Assembly (NCBI GenBank): GCA_022836615.1
Contig: MU405213.1
Coordinates: 186,001 to 250,000, forward strand
Direction: 5' to 3'
Length of the DNA stretch: 64,000 nucleotides
DNA from: Annulohypoxylon bovei var. microspora
Lineage: Eukaryota; Ascomycota; Sordariomycetes; Xylariales; Hypoxylaceae
In this document: positions 58,998 through 64,000 of the stretch, one piece after another
Layout of the letters: each line of letters starts with the position of its first letter
Numbering within the stretch: position 1 is the stretch's first letter
Translations under genes and position numbers: made by a program
The notes under the pieces: model-generated
Database searches by the model: none
Seen by the model: only the letters and a program-made list of their open reading frames with translations
What the model was told of the DNA's origin: nothing

Positions 58998-59756
58998 CAG
59001 AGTCCAGCCGACTAGTTGACGATAGGTTGAGACATTTGATGGAGCAGTGGGTAGGGACTGTCACCTAAAACATAGCCATAGGGGAGTACCGGTAGCTTGT
59101 GGTCCCATATTTGGGGTCTGGGTTTAGAAATTGTTTTTTTTATTCTAGCATGGAGTCTGGCTTAGCATGGAATCATGGAACATTAGCAAAAGAGCTAATT
59201 AAAAGCAAAAGGGAATTCGATGGGAAAAGTACCTGTCAACACACAGTCGCTAGGAATATTGGAAGGGTAAGGACATCAACTAGATGACTCAATCAATGCC
59301 CTTTGTTATGATCGAATAGCCTCCTTAGAGGGTATTAATACAGACATATTTAATTATTCTGTTATATGTCTTCGCTTCCCATACCTATGCATCCAGTTGT
59401 TATTATAATCGTCCTTTGTTACATTCATCAATACTTATTCGAAATTATATTCGACAAGATCATGCCGGGACTACAGGCTGATATCAAGACTCACCACGCC
59501 TTACCTGCCCCCCTTTAACAACCTTTGAATGCCAGCCACCCTCCTTAGCGTGAAACTAGGCGGTTGTTCTTAAGGTTACGCTGTTCATATTGAGGCAATT
59601 ATTAGAAAATCGAAGCGTGACGAAACTAGTTGCCCCTTCAACTCACGGGTCTTACCTAGTATGGATATTCGAGGTAGCTAAGCAGCACACCCAACACGCA
59701 TGGTAGCCAGGATGGTCAATTCTGGGAGATATATAAATAAATATTAGCAATAACTA
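58998..59756. other. intergenic region up to LTR element
   Basis: No gene or repeat is recognised between the hypothetical ORF and the target duplication of the LTR element (AACTA, 59752-59756). Confidence 0.5.
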
Positions 59757-59944
59757 TGTCGGTTGGACAAGGTCTTCAAGAAGATGAAGCTATTCGCAAA
59801 TCGCGATCGCATGCAAAACAAGTGGCAAGGTTCAAAGTTGTTGTTATTCTTTAGTTGTCCCATTCCTTACGGAATGGGAGAAATCTATGTAAGGTCTAAG
59901 CTTGATCACATGACCACGGTCATGTGATAACCCATATTCCAACA
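59757..59944 (-). repeat. 3' LTR of the retroelement
   Basis: 188 bp, TG...CA ends. It contains two hairpins: TCCCATTCC/GGAATGGGA (59858-59866 and 59871-59879) and ATCACATGACC/GGTCATGTGAT (59905-59915 and 59918-59928). Confidence 0.9.
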
Positions 59945-59951
59945 CTGGCAA

Positions 59952-59976
59952 CTTTTCTTTTCCCCCTTCCTTCTTT
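59952..59976 (-). other. polypurine tract of the retroelement
   Basis: 25 uninterrupted purines on the minus strand lie 7 bp before the 3' LTR, as expected for plus-strand priming in reverse transcription. Confidence 0.75.
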
Positions 59977-60115
59977 GCCACGTTTCTCGTGGTCCTTCCC
60001 GTGGTCCTAATCGTACGTCCGCCAAAGCTGTTGTTTACGATTTAAAGATCGTGATGTATGGCGTTGTAAAGTTTGCGAGGGTTGTAAGGGGAAAGGTCAG
60101 CGTTGGAGTGAAAGC

Positions 60116-61108
60116 TTAGGTATGGGGTCGAAAGAATCCGGGGTATGCGATCGAAAGGGTTTCGAGAAACTTCGCGATCCTTGCCACTCGCGATCCTTGC
60201 CACTGCCACTGCTCTGGCAACTTTTTCTTCTTCTTCTTCTTGCGCGGTTGCTTGTAATATAGCTGAGGGCTTAGTAAGGGATCTTGCTGTTGCGTTGACA
60301 ACGTTGATCCGAGAAGGATACCTGGTACTGGTGTAGCCGGGGTATCAGGTGCCGGTGTGTAGACCTTGGGTGATCCAGCCGGGTGTAAGTGAGGTTTCGG
60401 GATCGATGCCGGTATGGTTGATAGGGGTACCGGAGCGGATAGAGGTATCGGAACGGGTGATACGGGTGATGATACGGGCGATGGGGTTGCCGGAGTAGTC
60501 GATACGGGTACCGGGGTGGTTGACAGATCTCCCGTGTGTACGGCCCGAGAAGCTTGAAGTTGTACGACCTGGGGTGGTCGAGAAATCGGTCCGAGGGCTG
60601 TTGGTTTCGGATCTGGTGGAGCTTGTACGGGATCTTGTTGAGCTTGGGGATTGTGGATAGATGCAATCTCTCGATCTAGCATTGCCATAAAGTGTGGGTT
60701 GCTGTTCGAGATGAAGTGATCAGGAGCAAGGTTGGATAAGGCTTCAGCTTCAACAGCTGGAAAGCTTGGAAATTCGTTCGAATTCGTTATAGTTGCTAAT
60801 GATTCAGAATTGTTGCGGCCCTTGCAATATACCCCGTGGTGAAGCAGGTAATTGACGATTCCAGTGCGAAGGTTTCGTGGTAACCTCGCGAAATCTGTTG
60901 CTTTCCATCCACGGAAATCACGTTTGAAATCCTCCCACAATAAACCATCGCTTCTGTGGTATCGTTCCCCACAATCTCGATATATCATAAACGACTCAGC
61001 AACGTAGGTGTTGATAATTGAGTCATCTTCGATATCTTTCAGGTCTGCAGCTTCCAGTTCGATATCAGAGTGTTCCTTATTGACGTAATCCTCCCAGTTT
61101 ATCTCCAT
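60116..61108 (-). CDS. gag-like ORF of the LTR element
   Basis: A single ATG-started frame encodes 330 aa. The N-terminal part (about residues 1-150) is acidic and helical, with ESFMIYRDCGERYHRSDGLL, WEDFKRDFRGWKATDFARLP and VNYLLHHGVYCKG. The second half is very rich in Pro, Ser and Thr with repeats such as PVSTTPATPSPVSSPVSP, then a Lys-rich run (RKKKKKKKLPEQ). No zinc knuckle, protease or polymerase motif is present. Position between the LTRs, strand and intact frame support a structural Gag-like role, perhaps with other functions supplied by a full-length relative. Homology to known Gag proteins could not be tested. Confidence 0.65.
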   Translation of the reverse strand: MEINWEDYVNKEHSDIELEAADLKDIEDDSIINTYVAESFMIYRDCGERYHRSDGLLWEDFKRDFRGWKATDFARLPRNLRTGIVNYLLHHGVYCKGRNNSESLATITNSNEFPSFPAVEAEALSNLAPDHFISNSNPHFMAMLDREIASIHNPQAQQDPVQAPPDPKPTALGPISRPPQVVQLQASRAVHTGDLSTTPVPVSTTPATPSPVSSPVSPVPIPLSAPVPLSTIPASIPKPHLHPAGSPKVYTPAPDTPATPVPGILLGSTLSTQQQDPLLSPQLYYKQPRKKKKKKKLPEQWQWQGSRVARIAKFLETLSIAYPGFFRPHT

Positions 61109-61149
61109 TGTAGAAAACGAAATGGGTCATCCCGAGATCTTGATCTCGG

Positions 61150-61430
61150 AAGTGGATCCCCGTTGCCGGGTGAAAGTGGGTTATCGTTGCCGTTGCCGTT
61201 GTTGATCCCCGTTGCCGGGTGTGTGGGTTGCCGTTGCCGTTGCCGTTGCCGGGTGCTTGTAGAACGGTGGGTGACGATCGAGATAAGTAGAAAGGTGGGT
61301 GACGAGGTGGGTAGGTCGTTAAGTAGAAGGGTGGGTGACGAGGGGTTTAGGTAGACCGGTTGGTGACGAGATAGGTAGACCGGTGGGTGACGAGATGGGT
61401 TGAAAGGTAGATGACGAGATGGGTAGGTCG
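61150..61430. repeat. GTTGCC and 22-bp minisatellites in the element leader
   Basis: Between the 5' LTR and the ORF are runs of GTTGCC hexamers with GGATCCCCGTTGCCGGGTG-like blocks (about 61150-61255), then about six imperfect copies of a 22 bp unit around GGTGGGTGACGAGATGGGTAG (61263-61430). Confidence 0.75.
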
Positions 61431-61719
61431 TCCCGAGATTCTATACGTTTTTCGTACCAGCAGCAACTCGATTATTGCGCAAGGTTTGAAAAGTTTCAAA
61501 TCAGATAGGTCGATGAAAGTATCCTTAAATAGGAATCCTTTCGTGCGTGATAGACGCAATAAGATCTGTTGACTTATTGAAAAGCCCCGAGATCTTTTTC
61601 AAATTAGCATAATATTTCGTACTTGTAGCGGTGGTGAAACCGCGCGAGTTGCGAAATAATATCTCTTCTTGTAAAGCCTAGTCAATCTACGTCTAACTTG
61701 TCAGTTAAACAATGATCAA

Positions 61720-61911
61720 TGTCGGTTGGACAAGGTCTTCAAGAAGATGAAGCTATTCGCAAATCGCGATCGCATGTAAAACAAGTAAGTGGCAAGGTTC
61801 AAAGTTGGTGTTATTCTTTAGTTGTCCCATTCCTTACGGAATGGGAGAAATCTATGTAAGGTCTAAGCTTGATCACATGACCACGGTCATGTGATAACCC
61901 ATATTCCAACA
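61720..61911 (-). repeat. 5' LTR of the retroelement
   Basis: 192 bp direct repeat of 59757-59944. It has an extra 4 bp (TAAG) after AAACAAG, a T instead of C in GCATGTAAAA, and GGTG instead of TGTTG near 61810. Confidence 0.9.
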
Positions 61912-62832
61912 AACTAGTTGTAAAAATAACTGATTTGGGTGTATCTTTGGATTACTAAGCCCATCAGCTTATATTATAACATTTTATATTTATTAATTAG
62001 TTACGCATTAAATGTTATAGGATCAATATTATATCTAAATGGGTATATTAACACTGGCTTGTGATGCTTTTTCGTGCCTTCAGCACAGCTCTTTAATTAG
62101 GAAAAGGGGCAATAATTAAGACATATCCGAATGTTAACCGATATACTAACTTTAGTTAGGTGTGATTTTTATGGTATGAATATTCTTCTTTTTATATGAG
62201 ATTTCTTATATATAAAAAAGCATTGTCTTAATTATCGTTCCCTTTCCTAATTAAAGCACAATGCCAAAGGCATAAGGAGACGTCACAAACCAGCGTTATT
62301 AAGTACTTTACTTAGCTACTTATTAAGCAACTTATTAACTTATTTCCTTAACTATTTACTTACTTATGTAGTGACTTACTTCATATTCTATCAGATGGGA
62401 AGTTATTTAATTTAAAAGTGAATTTGTATTTACTTCTATTTTTAATCGGCAACAACCACTTCTAGGTCAAGGGGGAACTTATAGGTTATATACAGCCAAG
62501 TCTATAATAGTTGCTAGTGAAGGTGATGAGTTCCTGAAATATTTACCTCGTCTTTTGGTTAACTAGTTCGTTAGTAATTTGTTAACTAACCGATGAGCAG
62601 TTGGTCAATAAGTACCTATGTAGCATTAATAAATCGATTATAATGGGAAGTTCATCGTCAAAGTGGCCGTATTAGCAACCAGCTTCGTAGCACACTAAGC
62701 CCTACTCTCTAGGATAGATTTTAATCATTAATTACTTCTTAGGTACCCTTAGGTAGGTACTTGGTAAATCCAAGTTTGAAAAAAACTTGGATTGGAAACA
62801 ATACAAACACATCGTCGTCAAACTTGGCCACG
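61912..62832. other. intergenic region with MITE
   Basis: AT-rich DNA. Apart from the MITE at 62051-62296 and a TAGGTA motif at about 62740-62758 nothing is recognised. Confidence 0.5.
62051..62296. mobile_element. MITE with long terminal inverted repeats, TA target duplication
   Basis: A 246 bp segment has inverted arms of about 75 bp (62051-62125 and 62222-62296). The left arm starts ACACTGGCTTGTGA and the right arm, reverse-complemented, ACGCTGGTTTGTGA. The best match is the inner block CTTTAATTAGGAAA...ATAATTAAGACA, nearly identical in both arms. TA flanks each end (62049-62050, 62297-62298), as for Tc1/mariner-type elements. Many differences between arms are transitions, compatible with RIP. 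No coding capacity. Confidence 0.75.
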
Positions 62833-63654
62833 ATGGAGGGCACAAGTAATCATCCCGGTGCCATGCGTACCTTTCCCTTATTCAACAAACTTTCCCCAGA
62901 AATCCGAGATATGATCTGGGGTTGGGCCGCTCTTCAGCGCGAAGAGGAGTTCAGGCGCCGTGTTCCAAACTATCGTCGCTGCTGGCACATTCGTCACCAA
63001 CCGCCTTACATACGATACATCGCTGACCATAATTCTGAGGAGATCTTGAATCTTGCTCGCCAGCTATTTTGACCACTCTTCCAGACCAGCAAGGCAAGCC
63101 ACGCAGTTGCCCGTCATTATGTGTCCATGCTCCATGAACGAGGAGTGGCACCTAGGCCTGTACTCAACTTTATCGACGAATTTTTCATAGACGAAGAGGG
63201 TATCAGACAAATGATAGGCTACTCTAGCAAGTCAGATGATGAACTGCGAGACTGGGCCGGAGTCAAAGCCCCTCTTCGCCTTCCGGGTGTGTTGGGTGTC
63301 AACTACCAACAGCAACTAGATTGGTTATTGCGCGTCAGCAACGTCACATTGACGGCCGGTTTGTTCGAGAAGTTAAACTCTAGCCAAGCTTACCAGAAGT
63401 TCCTGACTAATTTCCGATCGCCAAAAACCCTGTACGTGGATCTGGGTTATCCGAAAGTTCCATACCGTCTTGCACTCGAAGATGTACAACCACGACGCCA
63501 CTTCTTAGAGCCAGGCGAGATCCAGGATGGAAAGGAGGAGCTTGCGGAAGGTTTTTTCGAGTTCGCCGAACCGTTCATCAAGAGAGGCACTCACTGCGCT
63601 ATCTTCAAAGGTAATAAACATCTCCAGCCATACATTTTATCTCGAAGAAAGTAA
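62833..63654 (+). pseudogene. 2EXR-domain protein gene with one in-frame stop
   Basis: A frame of 274 codons starts at ATG 62833 and ends at TAA 63652-63654, but is interrupted by TGA at 63070-63072. The N-terminus PLFNKLSPEIRDMIWGWAAL matches the 2EXR domain, a fungal domain of unknown function often found in expanded families. After the stop, PLFQTSKASHAVARHYV continues the domain, and the rest (RSPKTLYVDLGYPKVPYRLA) is also typical. The reading frame is otherwise intact on both sides, so the break is recent, a sequencing error, or a read-through site. A hidden intron is unlikely, because no good donor lies in the 100 bp before the stop. The protein family has no assigned function. Confidence 0.7.
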
Positions 63655-64000
63655 TTGCTGACTCTTGTTCCTTAGATAAGGAAAGCCATACAAACGCATT
63701 ACACATTACTACATTGAAATTCCGCATTCTACCTTAACTTCGACCAACAGAACAGTCGAACAATTTCTTCGCTAAGTCGTCCCCTGTATTATACACTCGT
63801 GCAATACACGACGACCTACGCCAAATTCGACATACTGCACCGAACGCTAAATATCCTTCTCCGAGAAACGACTCAAGGAAAACCTTCGAGGGCTATGATA
63901 TTCGGGGGTCTTCTTCTTTTTAATCTTGTGCTGCTTGATGCGGACAAGAAGGTCTCTGCCCAGAAACCCAGGTTTTCATTCCTTTATTACGTGGCGTATT
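63655..64000. other. right end of window, no gene seen
   Basis: 346 bp after the 2EXR frame. Nothing is recognised. Confidence 0.4.

Larger units (their letters stand above)
59757..61911 (-). mobile_element. non-autonomous LTR retrotransposon, copia-like
   Basis: Two direct repeats of 188 bp (59757-59944) and 192 bp (61720-61911) begin TGTCGG and end CCAACA on the plus strand. They differ by two substitutions and one 4 bp indel. The element is flanked by AACTA on both sides (59752-59756 and 61912-61916). The internal ORF and a purine tract next to the left LTR show that it reads on the minus strand, where the LTR begins TGTTGGAATATGGG. There is one gag-like ORF and no reverse transcriptase, integrase or protease in any frame. 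High LTR identity suggests recent insertion. No standard primer-binding site was recognised after the 5' LTR. Confidence 0.88.

Overview
This window comes from a filamentous ascomycete, most likely a Sordariomycete; the order cannot be fixed from one window. The evidence is intron-rich eukaryotic genes with short introns (about 50-130 bp, GTRNGY donors), single-copy fungal housekeeping genes, GC-rich coding DNA inside AT-rich spacers, and fungus-specific families (F-box, 2EXR domain, AN1-only zinc finger, fungal class I terpene synthase). No prokaryotic features were seen. I rebuilt exon-intron structures by hand from splice sites and reading frame.

Layout: 1-11 kb holds the 3' end of a GH3 glycosidase gene, an F-box gene, a 3.5 kb AT-rich gene-free tract, a five-exon O-methyltransferase, a 5-hydroxyisourate hydrolase and a beta-lactamase-fold serine hydrolase. 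From 12 to 48 kb lies a dense housekeeping block: nucleoporin Nup85, glutathione-dependent formaldehyde dehydrogenase, an AN1 zinc-finger protein, endonuclease III, a DUF676 lipase, RNA exonuclease Rex3, prohibitin 1, cytochrome bc1 subunit Qcr8, a complex I 21.3 kDa-type subunit, Lto1, NatA catalytic subunit Ard1, a large uncharacterised low-complexity protein, eIF2B beta, the Nem1 phosphatase, a small membrane protein and Nhp2. Three inner mitochondrial membrane genes (PHB1, QCR8, complex I) lie within about 3.4 kb, and PHB1 and QCR8 share a 372 bp divergent promoter.

From 48 kb the character changes to accessory: a secreted GH92 alpha-mannosidase, a nine-exon class I terpene synthase with no other obvious biosynthetic gene beside it, then about 6 kb of AT-rich DNA. 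That stretch holds a candidate 1 kb terminal-inverted-repeat element whose interior carries two inverted 9-bp minisatellite arrays. Next come a hypothetical ORF, a 2.15 kb LTR retroelement (188/192 bp LTRs, 5 bp target duplication, polypurine tract, one gag-like ORF and no pol), a 246 bp TA-flanked MITE with long inverted repeats, and a 2EXR gene broken by one in-frame TGA.

The most interesting parts are the compact non-autonomous LTR element, the two inverted-repeat elements beside it, and the isolated terpene synthase. I saw no tRNA, rRNA or CRISPR. Most functional calls rest on recognised motifs; no database search was possible.
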